NCBI GenBank assembly: GCA_027257055.1
Contig: JAPVLO010000056.1
Location: 6,746,501-6,810,500, forward strand
Length of the DNA: 64,000 nucleotides
From: Cephalopachus bancanus
Taxonomy: Eukaryota; Chordata; Mammalia; Primates; Tarsiidae
Direction of reading: 5' to 3'
A model generated the notes under the pieces. That model was given only the letters and a program-made list of their open reading frames with translations, searched no databases and was not told the origin of the DNA. This document shows, piece by piece, positions 21,399 to 33,600 of the stretch; within the stretch, counting starts at the first letter, position 1; every line of letters begins with the position of its first letter. Both the position numbers and the translations under genes were made by a program.

Positions 21399-23553
21399 GC
21401 AGCAGTTTCACACTGTGTGCTGGTAGAAGTGACAGGAAATCCTACTTTGCCTAGAAGAGAAGGAAGGAATTTAAGTTAAAGAGGACTCTGATAACTTACT
21501 CAAAGAAATTTATGTAGGTCTTTATTTTAAGAATAAATAGACCTCCCATAGACACTCAGAATGTATTGTAAAAGCTGTACATTTTAAAGAACTCAGACAT
21601 TCAAACTGTTGATCTTTTTTTCTTCTACAAGACGTAGCACCAACAGCAAAGACACACAAGTGGTAGATTTTAAAAATTGGTGTCCCGAAAGGGTTAATAT
21701 TTTTATTACTTGAAATTTGATATGAAATTGTGGGTAACCCACGACATGGTTTGGAGTACTTGATTATTCTTTTCTCAATAAATAAGAGTGGCGTACAGTT
21801 AATTTCAGCACTGTAATTGAGCAATGCATTCTGGGAAGTTGAAAAGCACTGTAAGATGAGGAAATGTTTTAGGGACTAATCATGAGAAGAAAGGAGCCTT
21901 TCATAGCCCGTATGATGCTGTTGTCAGAGCTAAAGGCAGATAATGATTCGGTAATAATGGTACATTGTGAATATTTAAGCTGAAAAGATTTGGGCAAAAT
22001 GAACAGACATTGTTGGTTGGTTAAAACGGAGCATTTGGTCTTTGGGCTTCAAAAGCACTCTGAACTCAGTACAACGTTTTTATTCAAAAATTTTCCCTAA
22101 AACAAGATACTTTTTTAATAAGTTATATCAAACACCGTCACTATAAGAAGTTTTAAAATGATCTACTTGTTTTACATTTTACCGTGGAAATTGATAGTGT
22201 GAATCCTTTTATGTTACAAAGAAGTTAAAAAGTTTTATGTGTTTTTTCTTCTTATATGTCTTTTTAATTTAGTTGGTAGAAGCAATATCTTTAAAGGACA
22301 TTTTAATAGCAGTGGTCTAAAATATTAAATATGAATCCAAGAGTGTCCAGTTGCAAAGGAAGTCAGGTAATTTGCATTTGCTTCTAAGGTTTCCATTATA
22401 CTGTTCATAGTCTTGCCTCTGGGTTTCTATGTGCTCTGTATTTTTCTCCTCATTACTATGTTTTCAGCCTGTTAGTTTTCATTCTTAAATCCTCTGCTAA
22501 ATGCAGATTTATACAGCTCTAGTTTCCCATTTTGGGGTGAATGTTACCAGGAGCTTAAGGGTTGAGTCCTCATAGCCTCCCTTTAACTTAGGAAGAGACT
22601 TGAGCCCTGAACTGAGAGAGGTGTATAGTTTAAAACTTACCCATTTTAATGACAGGTGTTGAGAGTCAGTAGCACATCTGGTAAAAAGCTAGATCCTGTT
22701 TTGCCAAAGTATAGGTAAAATGCTGCTTTATAAAGCCTTAAAATGGGATTCGATTGGAAAAGAAAACTTTTTTTAGAATAGATTCTAAGACAGTATTCCA
22801 CCTTTATGTATATAAGATATGTATATCTCCAGTGAGCTCTCATTTATTATATATATGCTACAATGACATAAATAATTCCAAGTCTGGTATTTCTTTTATA
22901 AATATACTTTCCATGTGCAGTTTTATACAAAGACTGAAATGAAACAGATTTCTGAGGCTATGCAAATGTTTTTTCTTGAGTAAAACAATGATTACTTATT
23001 AAAAACGGCCTCACAATTTAAACTGAGATAATTTTTTTCATGTTTCTGCTCTGAGATTTTTTTTTTGAAGGGAAAAAATGTTGCTGCGTGTTTACGCTAA
23101 CTTTCATTTTTACCCATATGCTTTAAATCTGTGTATTTGTTTAACCAAATATTGTTTATTTTAAATACTGTTTAATATTTCTTTTTAATTGGAATTTTTT
23201 TAATGGCAGTTGTTTTAAAATTAAGTGAAACAAAATTGCACTATTTAAAGAACATGTTCTTCAGGAGTTTGAACTGAGAAGTAAATCCTTTATTACTATT
23301 AGGTGAGACTAGTCTTTGGGCAGGAAATAGGCAGAGACCAGAAGCAAACATAAAATAGAACAAATGTTTACCAGGAAAATGTGCTATGATCCAAGCAGAT
23401 TCTTGCGTCTTTTTTTTTAAGTGGCTTTATGAAAGGTACCATGTGCAGCTATGAGCAGAAGAACCTTTCCCTGTACTTCTGCAAGGAGACAAAATTCAGA
23501 TTTTGATGCTATACCATGTGATCAGGGAAATTGAAAATGAGGCTGTTTGGAAA
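21399..23553. other. Unassigned AT-rich DNA
   Basis: No gene, RNA or confident repeat is seen in about 2.1 kb. Open frames of up to 100 codons (minus, 21522-21824) show no known domain. Confidence 0.5.
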
Positions 23554-23567
23554 CTCCAAAAAAATTT

Positions 23568-23854
23568 ATTTTTTTTTTTGAGTTGGAGTCTCACTCCTCG
23601 CCCAGGCTGGAGTACAGTGGCAGGCACGCTCATGGCCACCCCAGCATTGACCTCCTGGGCTCCAGTGATCCCTCCACCTCAGCCTTCCGAGTAGCCAGAA
23701 CTAGAGACGTGCGCTACCACGCCCAGCTATTTTTTGTTGTAGTGACAAGGTCTCATCAAGTTGCCTGGGCTGGTCTCAAACCTGCGGGCTCAGGCAATCC
23801 ACTCGCCTCGCCCTCCAAAGTGCTGGGATGACAGGCTGAGCCACCGAACCCGGC
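23568..23854 (-). mobile_element. Alu, lineage-specific type, antisense
   Basis: Reverse dimer with the long right arm 'ggcacgctcatggccacccc' and left arm 'catcaagttgcctgggctgg'. An imperfect duplicated target (ctccaaaaaaattt / ctccaaaaatttt) is at 23554-23567 and 23855-23867. Confidence 0.94.
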
Positions 23855-23867
23855 CTCCAAAAATTTT

Positions 23868-26389
23868 GATTTACTATTAGAACATAAGATAAATGTTTCA
23901 AATTATATTTTAGAATTTTTCCATAAGCGCTTTTTGACTTTTTCTTAGATGTCACATAATTCCAGAATTGTCTGTTGTAAATACTATGTCTGAGAGTGTG
24001 GAATTCTCATTTGATGTTAAACAGTAGTTTTATTTAGAATGATAGTTATATCCCATCCTTTCTCTGTATTTCTATTTATTCAAATTCACATTTTCTAATT
24101 AGATAACCCTGTGACCAAAATCAAGATCACTGGGGTTGCTAAACTCTATTAACAAATGCTTTGAGGTTTCCTGAGGATATCAACTAAAACTTCATCACAG
24201 AAACCTCATAGAAAAATTAACCTTAAATTTTGTTTTAAATAATTTAATGCCCATATTCAGAAACCAGCCTGTTTGAAACTGGCCTCTCCACTTACAAATT
24301 ACCAGATGGTTCTTGCCTAATATGAAGAGAAAAGCTTGCATTAGAGCTTTTGGGGGTGGAGGAGGACTTTTAGTGCTGATAGGCTAGCACTGAGATATAA
24401 AACTGTAGGGTCAGAGAGTGTGTTTAAAATAGGGAAATTATTAAAGACTTTCAATTAGTTTTTAAGAAATATTTTATATTGTCTTGAATTTAGCTTACCA
24501 ATTTAATTTTAAACAATTTTACTTAAATCTAACTTTTAAAAGCTCGAGTTAATACTGGCCAAAATCTATTTCTTAATATGTGCATCTAATAATATGCTCC
24601 ATAGAAAAAAGGGTGGGTTTTTTGGTGAAATAAACCTTACAAATATATATGCACTCTGTTGTCCCTTGTGGAGAGTCACAATGCACATTAATATATTAAA
24701 GGGTCTGAGAACTTTGTTAACCTAGCAGTAGCCACACTTATTTATCAGTGGAACTTTTTTGCTTGTAGCCCCCCTATTAATCTCCCCAAATTATATCCCT
24801 AGTCTTTTCTCTGCTTTGGAGTAAAGAAGCTTCCTCTGTTTCAGTCCCCTTGGTGTAAAAATCATCTTCCTGCTGACCCTTCTTCTTCTCTGGAGCCCTT
24901 AAAAATGGACATGTTCCAGTCTCCATTTGGGAACCAAGTACCCAGAGGTGGGGACTGCGTCTCAAAGCAGTGATACTTGATTCCGTTGTCTCACCTCCTC
25001 CGCTCCTCATCCATCCAGTCCATTGCAATTTACTCTAAGTACTTCAAACTGTGTCCTTGGAAGACAGAGTTGCCTGGAGCTATTCCAAGTTGGCAGAGGG
25101 ATGTTCTAATAAAGCTCTAAGTGGTACTACTTGCTGATCAAGAGGAGAGGATAAGGGTGTTGAAAATGCGATGCTACAAAGGTCACTTCATAAGACTCTA
25201 AAGACCATTTTTAAAAGGTCTCCATTCCTTTCACCCCATAACATTGAGTATTGGAAAGATTTACTAATGAAGCTCTCTTTTGACTCTCTCCCCTACCAAG
25301 AAACAGACTTTAAAAATATATTTTCCAGATTCATGACATAGGAATCTATTGGACACTTCTACTTTGAGTTTGCTCCATTCCTAAAAATATGTTTTTATCA
25401 TTTCTATTTTTTTTTTGGGGGGGGAGGACCAGACGAGACTGTAAGAAGAAAAATGGTATGAAGGTTTTAACCTGAAACTCAGTAAATACTCAGTGTAAAA
25501 CCATTACATGAGTTTTTCATATGCTTATTATCTCTCTGCACAGGAAAAAGATGGAGCAACTTTAACAGAAAATTTTATTTTGTATAGCCAAAGGAAATTT
25601 GCTTATTCTCATCTAAGGTGGACATCTTCAGAATTCGAAAAATAAGCACAAACTATTCTTTTTCTAGTATAATACCTATGTTGACCTCTACCTAGGAGAT
25701 TTTAGATCATGAGCATATGAAGCCCTCATTCATATTAGAGATGAATTTATTTCGGTGTTTGAGCAGTTACTGAGCTAAAAAAATCTTTTTTAAAAAAACT
25801 CTCCATTCAAGACAATACCAACTCTGTAATCTTTTTACCAAGTAGACTATAGCAGTTCCAGAAGATTGAATGCTGTTTTAAGAGACCATAAGCACATGTT
25901 TAAAAATTATAGGTAAAACAGGATCTTGACAATAATGCACATAATCTAATGAGACAATATATCAGTTGTTAATAATTTTAAGATATCCACTAAACCAAAA
26001 TGAAATGTTGGGCATCCAGCAGACGTGTGTGATAGAAGAAAGCCCAAATCCAGCAGGAAGACAGTATTTGCATCCCAGTTAATGTGGTATGGTCATAGCA
26101 TGGCAGGAGATGAGTGACCAGCTGGGGTTATGAAACCTAAAGTTTTGCTTCATGCTATCGACGGGAAGCAGCCACTTGGTAAAGCCCGGAAAGTCACACG
26201 TGCCTCAATAGTTCGCACATAAAGACTTGTTTTAACAAGTCTCCAGATATGTATTTGCATGATAGACCATACTAACACCTTTTAGTGTTATCTGTCAATC
26301 AAGATTTAATAATGCTCCTTGATGAAATGTATCTGGTGTTCATTGCCATTATGCTACTCTACTTATTTTGAATTTTGATGCATTCATTA
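23868..26389. other. Unassigned non-coding DNA
   Basis: No gene or confident repeat. A T10G8-type run is at 25407-25424. Confidence 0.5.
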
Positions 26390-27130
26390 AGAATTCATGG
26401 TCACCTGACCTCTTGGCAACCATCCCTAAACTTCATATTAACCCTGCTTCCCAGGGATCGCAGGGGTCATTTTAACCCCTGTGAAGCTGAAAGGTCCAAA
26501 TGATCGAGTCCAAAGATGGTTGAAAGGGATCTGCAAAGTGTCCCCCCAAAAAGAAAGGTTTTATTTTACATGTTTGGCAGCCACCCCCTCCCATCTTTTT
26601 ATTTTCATTTCTGGTCAAAGGATTTACATCAGACAGATATTATTAAAAGATTGTATTTAACACTCAGATGCATTTTGTTCTAAAACGAATGCTTGCACAA
26701 GAGTCTTAGAAGGCTTCGTGGGAAGAGCAAAGCAATCTAAGCCATATGTATTGGGCAGGTTGCCAGTTGTTTGCCAATATGCCCAAGCCACCTGGCTGTG
26801 CATTCAGCCAAGTATGCCATTCCGACCAGCCAGCTTTAACCTCCCGGCTGCTTTTCAGCACTTAGGACCCTCCGAAGGCCTGGGAGCTGCACTTCATCTC
26901 TCCCACGCCAGTAGTTTTTACTCACACAAACTGTACGGCTGCAGTGACCGGTGACTCTCCAACGCCCATTTTGAATGAGCTCTCCTTTTGTTTAGAGCAC
27001 CATTCACTGGTGTTGAACCAGTGCCATAAGATGAGTCTGGAGATAGCAGACTGAAACCTTTACCCATATGCCATAGACAGACACTTTGACTGACAAGCAG
27101 TGTTTTTTTCTCCCCCCAAGCCTGTAGTGA
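26390..27130. other. Repeat-free block, candidate conserved non-coding DNA
   Basis: Relatively GC-rich for its surroundings, with no recognised repeat and scattered retained CpGs (for example near 26458, 26504, 26719, 26823, 26944). A 78-codon open frame at 26718-26954 has no recognised domain. Only the lack of repeats and the base composition support this label, so function is speculative. Confidence 0.3.
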
Positions 27131-27699
27131 CGGGGTTTTGTGATCCTGGTTTGCTGAGATTTGGGCTGACTTTATTTGCCGCTGGTTTTAATTTTTATTT
27201 TGGGTGGTTCTAACTTTTAAATGTTTGGAAACGTTTGTTCATTTGGTTTCCCCTTTTTGTTTAGTTTAGAAATTGGTTGAGCTGTTTCATAATTTATTTA
27301 TCAAGCTTGGTTTCATAATCTTTGGCAATCTAGGTCAGGAATCGTGCAGAACTGGCATGATTTGTTGGGGGAGTCTTGAAGACTGATTTCGTTGTTTTTA
27401 AGAGCCACAGTAGAGAGTGTTTTACTCCTGAAAGGTGGTATTCTTTCTTTTATCAGAACGTAAGAATGACAGAATTGTCTTATTTCCCTTTTTGCCTTGG
27501 CTCCCAAGAAACTCAGAGATAAATCTGATTCTTAACTTCAGCAAATATTTCACCCCAAGTTTTTGCCCCCACCACTTCTCTAACCCCTGCGGTTTTTGTT
27601 CATTTTTTTTTCTTTCATGGCTTTAAATTTACATGCACATGTATGTATATCTAATATATGTTGGTGAGCCACCTTAAGTCATTTTCTGGAAGGTAGATG

Positions 27700-28080
27700 A
27701 AATAATTGATAAGTAAATACAACTTCAGAATGAAAACTTTAGTCTAATTAAAGTGTTTCAGTGGACTTTCCTGGTATAATAAGCGGGTGTCTCAGATTAA
27801 TTATTCCACGTTTCCCATCAGGAGAACTGTGATGATTTGGGCTAAGAACTTTCATTGTTATATGTCTCTGTGCTAGCGTTTGGACTGGCCAGTTTATTAT
27901 TTCCCATCAGTATTGAGGTCTGTACATTCTCAAGTTGATGCCATTCCCCCTTCCCGGCTCAATGACCACTATCGCTCAGATCTTGAAGATCTGTTTTGGC
28001 TTGGCTCCAATTTAATCAGTCTGAACGGATCCTATTGAGTAACTTGACTCATTTACCCTGCTGAAGAGAGTCTGAATACA
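27700..28080. other. Repeat-free block, candidate conserved non-coding element
   Basis: Contains homeodomain-type cores ('ctaattaaag', 'gattaattattcc') and retained CpGs such as 'ccacgtttccc', 'tagcgtttgg', 'tatcgctcag', 'gaacggatcc'. This composition is typical of mammalian enhancers but is not diagnostic. It lies just upstream of a (CA)n tract. Confidence 0.35.
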
Positions 28081-28103
28081 CCATTTCTGAGGGTTTTTTT
28101 CTT

Positions 28104-28105
<2 letters not shown>

Positions 28106-28155
<50 letters not shown>

Positions 28156-28177
28156 ACACACACACACACACACACAC
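28106..28177. repeat. (CA)n microsatellite
   Basis: About 36 dinucleotide units with a single G interruption at 28151. Likely length-variable. Confidence 0.98.
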
Positions 28178-29500
28178 TCTATTATAGTGTTCTTTTTGAT
28201 TAGAATTGTCAGTCATTTCAGGAAAAACATGGGATCTCTGTGTATGTGTGTTTCGGGAGCCCATTTTTTCATGACCTTAATAAGACCCATTCAAATGGTA
28301 ACATTTTGGCCAAGGTCCTGTGACACACTCAACAAAGCCGTGAGCAAGGTGGAGCTGCCCCAGCTTACAAGATGGATAGACAGGGCTGGGGGACGTGTCC
28401 CAGCGGGTTTCTGCAGTCTGTCAGAGGGGCTGCAGCTGTAACCACCCATCTGTGCATCCTTGGCTTGGACCGGGCTTTGGGATGGAACATGCACCCTGAA
28501 GAAAGATGTTCAAAAGAAATGGGTGGTGCGGCTCAAATAATCATGGCCAGAATGTGACAAGGTTCATGTTTAAAGAGAAAGGCTATTGTGTTCCACAGAC
28601 TGTAAGATTGAGCCCTTTGGCATTTCTAAAATTCTAAAGTTTCTGCAACATTCATTTTATTGCTTGTTTTTCTGGATTCTGCTGGAATGAAATACCGAGT
28701 TTTCAGTGTGTATGCTTTGTTTTTGTTTAAAATGTGTACATAAGGGTTTTCAACATAACGTTCAATCCATAAGAATCCCCAAGATCATATTAAGAGTATC
28801 TTCCCTAATTTGTGTTTTTAGCTCATGATTTAAGCTTTCTATATTAGGTAGCTATGTTATATATTTTTGTTCCCGAGCATTTATCTCCTTGCTCATTTTG
28901 AGATATAAATTTTTCTTTTGAAGACATTTGTGTTTAACAATAAGCTTAATAATTCTGGACAAAGAAGAGATGGTTAATTATTTGTACCTTTAAAGGTTGA
29001 TTATTTGAACCTTAAAAGAATCTTTTATGAACTCATTAATAACAAAGAACGCAAATATCCTCCCCCCCAAACTTCTCCTCTTTTGATACAGGAAAAGAAA
29101 TGAACATGTTTTATCTGAATTGTCTGAAATAAGTCATTAATAGAGTCAGAGTTTTTTTTTAAAAGCTACATGATTCTTTTATTGAATTTAAAAATGTTAA
29201 ATTCCTCTGTACAAATCAGCTTGACCATTTTACTGAACTAAAAAGCATATCACTTAAAAAGGTATTCTTAGAAAAATTAATTAGTATGCCATTTTCCCCA
29301 ATATAACCTCACACACAAATTGCTCAATGATTATTCTTAAAATAAATATCTTTTGCATTCATGCTGAATACTTTGTGATACATTTGTAGTGCAATGACAT
29401 TTTTATTCCATCTCCTAAAGATTTTCTCATATGCAGAGTCCTCAAAGCATCATTGCTGCCCTTAGACAAGATCTTTAGGAAATGAAAACAATGATGACTG
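28178..29500. other. Unassigned DNA; first 380 bases GC-richer and repeat-free
   Basis: 28200-28560 is GC-richer than the rest and repeat-free, and could be conserved non-coding DNA. The remainder is AT-rich with nothing recognised. Confidence 0.4.
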
Positions 29501-29520
29501 TGATCACCATTACTATTATT

Positions 29521-29806
29521 ATTTTTTAGAGACAGAGTCTTGCTTAGCCTGAGTCACCCAAACTGGAGTGCGGTAGCACAGTCCTAGCTCACTGTAGCTT
29601 CCAACTCTGGGGCTCAAGTGATCCTCCTGTCTCACTCAGCCTACTGAGTAGCTGGACCTAGAGATGCACCACCACATCCAGCTACTTAAAAAAAATTATA
29701 GAAATTGAATCTTATTATATTGTCTTGAACTCATGGCCTCAAATGATCCTCCTGCCTTGACCTCCCAAAGTGCTGGGATTATAGGCATGAGCCACTGCAT
29801 CTAGCC
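29521..29806 (-). mobile_element. Old AluJ-like element, antisense
   Basis: Diverged reverse dimer ('agagtcttgcttagcctgag', 'ctcactgtagcttccaactc', 'gatcctcctgccttgacctc') with no lineage-specific motifs, so it is older than most Alus here. An ATT-rich imperfect duplication may flank it (around 29503-29520 and 29808-29820). Confidence 0.9.
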
Positions 29807-29820
29807 TTATCATCATTATT

Positions 29821-30339
29821 ATTTAATATTCTTCTAGAAGTTTTGGACAGTGTAATCATACATGAATCAGAAATAAGAGTTTCAACTATTAGAAGAGGAG
29901 ACAAAATTATCACTATTTTAAAATGATAAAATTGTGTACTTAGACAAAGGGTCAACCAAAAAATGTTGAAATTAATAAGAAAATTTAGCAGACTAACTCA
30001 TTTAAAGATATATGTTCCAAAGAAATGAATTTTGTTATAATTTATAATCTCTACTAAGAGGTTATAACAGAAAAAAAGATTCATAAAAACAATTTTTAAG
30101 AATGCCACAAAATATCTAGGAATAACCTTAAAATAATTTGTCTGTAATTCTAAGTTGCTGTTTTGAATTATGAGGGCCATATGAATGGAGAGGAATTGGC
30201 ATCTAATGGTGTTCTCGCTTATGTGTTTCTCTCAAATCATAACTTGGAAGTTATCTCATACTCTTCTTCCGTGTTTCGTATCTAATCCTCTACCAAGTTC
30301 TGCTGAGTCTACCTTCTTACTAACAGGCATGTTAGTTCC
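29821..30339. other. Unassigned AT-rich DNA
   Basis: No gene or repeat recognised. Confidence 0.5.
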
Positions 30340-30960
30340 CATCTTACCCCATGCTTCCTTTAGTTTGGACCTTTGTTATTTCTAGCCTAGACTATCTCTG
30401 CAACCTCCTCTCTGCTCCCATTCTTTCTCTATCATCCGTCTATTCATTACACTACTGCCAGAATGATCTTTCCAAAATAAGAATTATCACTCCCTTGCTG
30501 ACATCCCTTCATTGACTCCACCCTGCCACAGTTTTCACACTTGGGTACACCATGCTCCAGCTCCATGATCTAGCTCTGTTGAAATGCTTACCGTTTCCAA
30601 GGTGCTGTGCTTTCTCAGAGACTCAGCCCTGCAGTATCAGTGTGGAGCATGGCATGCTCTGGTTTCCCTACTTAGAATGTTCTCCATCTAAATGGCTACA
30701 CAGCTGGCAAACCCCCACTCCTCTTGCAAAACTCATTCTAAGCACTGTGTCGTTTGCAAAACCGTTCTTGACACTTTCTTGCAAAGTTACAGACATACCT
30801 TTTCTGTTTCCTTAGGACCTTTATACACTTCCACCGTGGTGGTTATCACGTTATACTGTAGCAATGTGCAACCCCCACTAGAGTATGAAGCTCATTGTAT
30901 CTCTAGCAGGTAGCCCAGGGGCTGGAGCATAGCAGTCCTCATTATTATTTGTTGAAATGT
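30340..30960 (+). repeat. L2 LINE 3' segment, long
   Basis: Pyrimidine-rich DNA follows the L2 3' region in order: 'ctgccagaatgatctttcca', 'cccttgctgacatcccttca', 'ccaagcttaccgt'-like and 'tcagagactcagccctgcag' blocks, 'cctacttagaatgttctcca', 'aaactcattctaagcactg', and the end 'gtagcccaggggctggagca' with 'tattatttgttgaaatg'. At about 600 bases it is the longest L2 piece in the window. Confidence 0.75.
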
Positions 30961-31508
30961 ATATTTTTAAAAATCAGCCTTTAACGGACTTGATATTCAT
31001 GAAGTTCTGTATTTCTGAGATGATTTTATGGTTATACAATTCTTTTCTAGGGCAATTGCTTTAAAATTTCTCCATGTTCTTGGCACATTGAGACTAAACA
31101 GTGACTGAGTCGAAAGTATAACTACATATATACTTGATGTTGTAGCTGAAGTTTGACAAATGTTTAATGATTTTTCAAGAATAAAAATAAAATTTTATGA
31201 ATTAGGATATGGCTTTTATTGTTGTCAGGGCTTATAATCTCTTTGTTAGTTGTCATGCCTAGGTTAAGGTCATTAGCTTATTTGCTGACATTTGTAATCA
31301 CATAATGTTTTGTTTAAACTAATAAATGACTCATAATTATATAATGTAAAATTCAGGTCCATTAAAAAATACTTATCAGGTTATTTTATATTCAACTTGG
31401 TGCTATTGCATTTCAGAAACATATAAAACAGCTCGACCTTTAAATAAGTTGTATAGAAGAGAAGATCTGCTTACATAACCACCATACCAAGATAAAAACA
31501 ACAGGATA
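30961..31508. other. Unassigned AT-rich DNA
   Basis: No gene or repeat recognised. Confidence 0.5.
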
Positions 31509-31686
31509 AGCTGAGTGTGGTGGTAAGTGTCTGTAATCCAGCTACTCAGGACCTGAGGCAGGAGGGTCACTTGAGCCCTGGAGTTGAGTTCTGCAGTGAG
31601 CTATGCTCACACCTGAGAAAAGTCATTGTACTCCGGTCTGGACAACATAAAGAGACGCCCTACCCCCATCTCAATTCAAAACAAAA
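31509..31686 (+). mobile_element. Fossil right Alu monomer (FRAM/FAM-like) with 7SL-like insert
   Basis: Single monomer starting 'gctgagtgtggtggtaagtg', with 'ctgcagtgagctatgctcac' followed by 'acctgagaaaagtcattgta' and 'ctccggtctggacaacataa'. The 'cctgtgaatagccactgcactcc' stretch of 7SL RNA is missing from dimeric Alu right arms but is recognisable here at about 31609-31634. This places the copy among pre-dimer fossil monomers. No clear target duplication was found. Confidence 0.7.
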
Positions 31687-31734
31687 GTACAAACCAAAAC
31701 AATATTGCATTCTGGGAAAGCATGTATTGACATT

Positions 31735-31845
31735 CCCATTGTATAGATAAGGAAACAGCTTCAAAGAGGTTCTATGACGTTACTACCAGTACTCAGCTGT
31801 TAATGATGGGTTTGAGTCTGGAACCTAGATTTTCTAGTGATCGAG
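31735..31845 (+). repeat. MIR SINE fragment
   Basis: Sense MIR: 'cccattgtatagataaggaa', 'acagcttcaaagaggttcta', 'actcagctgttaatgatggg', 'tttgagtctggaacctagat'. Confidence 0.75.
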
Positions 31846-32569
31846 GGCTCAGAACAGAGTATAATATGCTAAAAAGAAATTTAATGAGTTGAGCAAATAT
31901 ACTGCAAGTCTACCAAAACTAAGAAACAGAACAGTGATTCATGATTTTTGTCATAGTGTACCCCTACTTTCCGTATACATTTACAGAAGTAAATATTGAG
32001 TCTATTTTATCTGAATAGTAAAGCACGGCACTTTACATCTTGTAGATATTCCACAACCACAACTTAATCCAAGTTAGCAAATACTTCTCTGAGTGACTGG
32101 GCTAGACCCATTTTAGCTAAAAGGGAAAATTAAGCCATACATATTATATATGTACATATTTATGTAAAGCATAGTAGAGTGATATTACATAAAAGTTTTA
32201 TTGCCCTGAGTTTGGGATGACATGTTGTAAGTGGTAAAGCCACTAGTGAATTATGCAGGTCATCTCAACTAAATGCCAATAAAATGTTTTTACTGTATCA
32301 CATCATCCGGTATTTTGCCTATGCTACAAATTTAAAGAGAACCAATTTCTAGAAATTTCCAGAGTTGTAAAAGTTTTTATTGGCCCTATATTTCAAACTT
32401 GTGGCCTGTAAATATTAGTTCCATTAATTGTGGCAAAAATTAATGCACAGATTTAAAAAAGCACACACACTCGCGACAGCAGGATTCTTGTCTTAAAACA
32501 TGCTTCTTTCAAGTTGAGCTCCGTTTTTCCTGCTCTAAGAATAAGCATGCTCATTTTCTTCTCTTCCCT
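31846..32569. other. Unassigned AT-rich DNA
   Basis: No gene or repeat recognised. Confidence 0.5.
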
Positions 32570-32890
32570 TTTAATGTGCATCTTTTCCCCTTTTCAAAAA
32601 TCATCTCAAGCCCCATCTCTTGAAAGTTCTCTGTGAGTACTTCAATTGCCCCCAGTTTGATCTTATTTTTCTAAACTCTTGTTTCCACTCGCTGCACATA
32701 AATTCATTTGGCAAGTATTTTTTTTTTTTTGATTGTGTTGTAACCACTCTTTTAGTTCTGGCTTATTATTAAGGTTTGTTATCATTATTAAACTTTTAAT
32801 TGAGTGTATATTGTCTTCCCAAGTAAATTCTAAGCTCCTAGAGCATGTGATCAATGCCTTTATAGTCCTTCTGGGACACTGATTTTTTTT
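32570..32890 (+). repeat. L2-like LINE fragment
   Basis: Blocks 'caagccccatctcttgaaag', 'acttcaattgcccccagttt', 'tgtcttcccaagtaaattct', 'aagctcctagagcatgtgat' and 'tttatagtccttctgggaca' follow the L2 3' order. An expanded T run sits inside at about 32720-32731. Confidence 0.6.
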
Positions 32891-33007
32891 TTAAGGCATG
32901 TTCTTTTTTCCCTATCCCCCTGTCTTCCACATGAGCACCAACCATATTCTTGCCTAAGCTATGCATTGGATATTGAGATGAAAGGCAGCGTGGAAAAGAA
33001 TATATAG

Positions 33008-33180
33008 AAATGGTGCTCAAACGATTATGTGCATGAAACTCATTTGGAAGGAATTGTTAAGAAAGTATGTTCCCAAGCCATAAATGCAGAGCTTTAGAAC
33101 CGGGAGCCTAAGATCACTACTTCTGAAGACCAGGTAATTCAGATGCAGGGGACCCACAGACCACATTTGGAGAAATACAG
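33008..33180 (-). mobile_element. MER5-like hAT (Charlie) non-autonomous DNA transposon, antisense
   Basis: The two ends read 'tggtgctcaaac' and 'tttggagaaatacag', the decayed form of the MER5 terminal inverted repeats. Inside are 'ggaattgttaagaaagtatg', 'gcagagctttagaaccggg' and 'aggtaattcagatgcagggg', in antisense MER5 order. Flanking 8-mers atatatag (33000-33007) and atctctag (33181-33188) agree at 6 of 8 positions, as expected for an old hAT 8-bp duplication. Confidence 0.78.
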
Positions 33181-33424
33181 ATCTCTAGGCAATAGGAGAG
33201 AGTTCCAGAAGTTGTTCTTCATAGAAGATACAGTGCCATGTTATATAGAAAGGCCTGCGGTAGTGACATGCTCCAGGTGATTAAGGAGCCCAGTAGAGGG
33301 GCACTCGCTGAAACTGGGGACTGTCAGAGGAGTCATGGCATAGTTGGTGCTTAATACTTGCACAGTGAATAGAAGAATGAATATTTGAATTTAGAATGGG
33401 ACGGAGGCAGGAATTGGATCGAGG

Positions 33425-33600
33425 CCGTTCGAGTCCTGGGGCTTTATAACCCTGAATAAATTCCTTAACTTCTGTGAGCCCAAATTTATTTATTTATAAA
33501 ATTGAAATGATAATTGCCACTTCCAAGACGCTTTGTGTGTGAGGGAAATTAACAGATATTAGGAAAGCACAGCGCTGATGCAAAGGCGTTCACTTAATAA
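33425..33600 (-). repeat. MIR SINE fragment (antisense)
   Basis: Reverse MIR order: 'cgttcgagtcctggggcttt', 'aattccttaacttctgtgag', 'cccaaatttatttatttata', 'aaattgaaatgataattgcc', ending 'gcaaaggcgttcacttaata'. Confidence 0.72.

Noticed and set aside
28106..28177. Regular array considered as a CRISPR-like or satellite structure
   Set aside because: It is a simple dinucleotide repeat; no spacers or repeat units of suitable size occur anywhere in the window.
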